This document shows, in pieces, positions 5,381-5,959 of a stretch of 5,959 nt of DNA; position 1 is the stretch's first letter; every line of letters begins with the position of its first letter. Origin of the DNA: Candidatus Poseidoniaceae archaeon (GTDB lineage: Archaea; Thermoplasmatota; Poseidoniia; Poseidoniales; Poseidoniaceae); NCBI GenBank assembly GCA_030741455.1, contig JASLVI010000093.1:1-5959 (forward strand), read 5' to 3'. Under the pieces are notes generated by a model, which was not told the DNA's origin, did no database searches, and saw nothing but the letters and a program-made list of their open reading frames with translations. A program made the translations under genes and the position numbers.

Positions 5381-5959
5381 TCAAGAAATCACAGGAACTG
5401 GAACTTCCGAGAGAATCTTTCGAACGATGTGCATTCCAGTAATTCCTCGAATCTTTGCTTCTGGCTTCATGACGATACGGTGGCTGATGATTTGCAATGC
5501 AATGCCCTTGATGTCATCAGGAATGACGTAGTTACGTCCAGCGATTGCAGCAGCGGCTCGACCGGTCTTGAACAGAGATTGCGATGCACGAGGTGAAGCA
5601 CCGTTGACAACACGGTGGTCTTCACGTGTCCGCTGAACGATTTCAACGATGTATGCAAGAATTGCAGGATCGACATGAACTGTTTCGAGTGCTTTTTGCA
5701 TAGCAACGACCTTCTTTGGAGATGTGATTTGCTCAACATCGTGTGCATCCTTTCCACGAAGCTTTCGACGAGCGAGAATGGCCTTCTCTTCAGCACGGTC
5801 TGGATAGCCCATGCTCATCTTCATCAAGAAACGGTCCATTTGTGCTTCAGGAAGCGGATAAGTTCCTTCTTGTTCGATTGGGTTTTGTGTTGCCAATACC
5901 ACGAACGGAGCAGGAAGTTTGTGGGTAATACCTTCGATTGTAACTTGCTTTTCTTCCAT
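5381..5959 (-). CDS. MoxR-family AAA+ ATPase, 5' part beyond the right edge
   Basis: The visible 192 residues are the C-terminal part of a MoxR-type AAA+ ATPase, a chaperone-like family that often acts with von Willebrand A-domain proteins in metal insertion or complex assembly. The leading Met at 5959 corresponds to the internal (A)MEE(R/K)QVT segment of the family, so it is not the real start and the Walker A and B motifs lie off the window. Visible are sensor 1 FVVLATQNPIEQEGTYPLPE (19-38, Asn26), the arginine-finger region MDRF (41-44), and sensor 2 GASPRAS (120-126, Arg124) followed by the helical lid with IPDDIK (146-151). The C-terminus, ending in EVPVPVIS, looks complete. The stop lies 70 bases before parA on the same strand. 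No VWA partner is visible here. The family assignment is very secure. Confidence 0.95.
   Translation of the reverse strand: MEEKQVTIEGITHKLPAPFVVLATQNPIEQEGTYPLPEAQMDRFLMKMSMGYPDRAEEKAILARRKLRGKDAHDVEQITSPKKVVAMQKALETVHVDPAILAYIVEIVQRTREDHRVVNGASPRASQSLFKTGRAAAAIAGRNYVIPDDIKGIALQIISHRIVMKPEAKIRGITGMHIVRKILSEVPVPVIS

Noticed and set aside
5957..5959. ATG at the right edge as the start of the MoxR gene
   Set aside because: It matches the conserved internal Met of the MEE(R/K)QVT segment in MoxR proteins; the P-loop must lie upstream, beyond the window.

Overview
The window looks like a piece of a planktonic archaeal chromosome, most likely a Marine Group II type euryarchaeote (Poseidoniales). 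Three things suggest this. There is a signal-peptide protein with a long run of Asp-rich thrombospondin type 3-like calcium-binding repeats, a single C-terminal membrane segment and an acidic tail ending in a Trp-rich motif; I recall this architecture as typical of that lineage. One internal start has a strong archaeal-type ribosome binding site (GAGGTGA). The ParA and MoxR genes are compatible with an archaeon but not diagnostic. The assignment is inference, not proven by a marker gene; no rRNA or tRNA is present.

Layout. The left part (2-3761, + strand) holds two genes 10 bases apart: the 3' end of a long, highly charged coiled-coil protein with a proline/glycine-rich then acidic tail, followed by a complete 808-residue type I membrane protein. 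The right part (3762-5959, - strand) reads, in transcription order, the 3' portion of a MoxR-family AAA+ ATPase (cut by the right edge), a complete ParA/Soj-like ATPase, an 80-residue ribbon-helix-helix-like protein and an 84-87 residue protein that resembles the N-terminal half of a PIN domain without its acidic residues. The two groups converge with stop codons directly abutting at 3761/3762.

The two longer gaps on the minus strand each carry a perfect short palindrome: 15 bp just upstream of parA (5334-5348) and 12 bp between parA and the ribbon-helix-helix gene (4313-4324). A ParA ATPase followed by a small ribbon-helix-helix protein, with palindromes in front, matches the general plan of two-gene DNA segregation cassettes such as archaeal SegAB or bacterial type Ib par systems. 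The alternative reading is a VapBC-derived toxin-antitoxin pair whose PIN partner has decayed. This minus-strand cluster is the most interesting part of the window. The plus-strand pair may link an intracellular coiled-coil protein to a cell-surface protein, but only proximity supports that.
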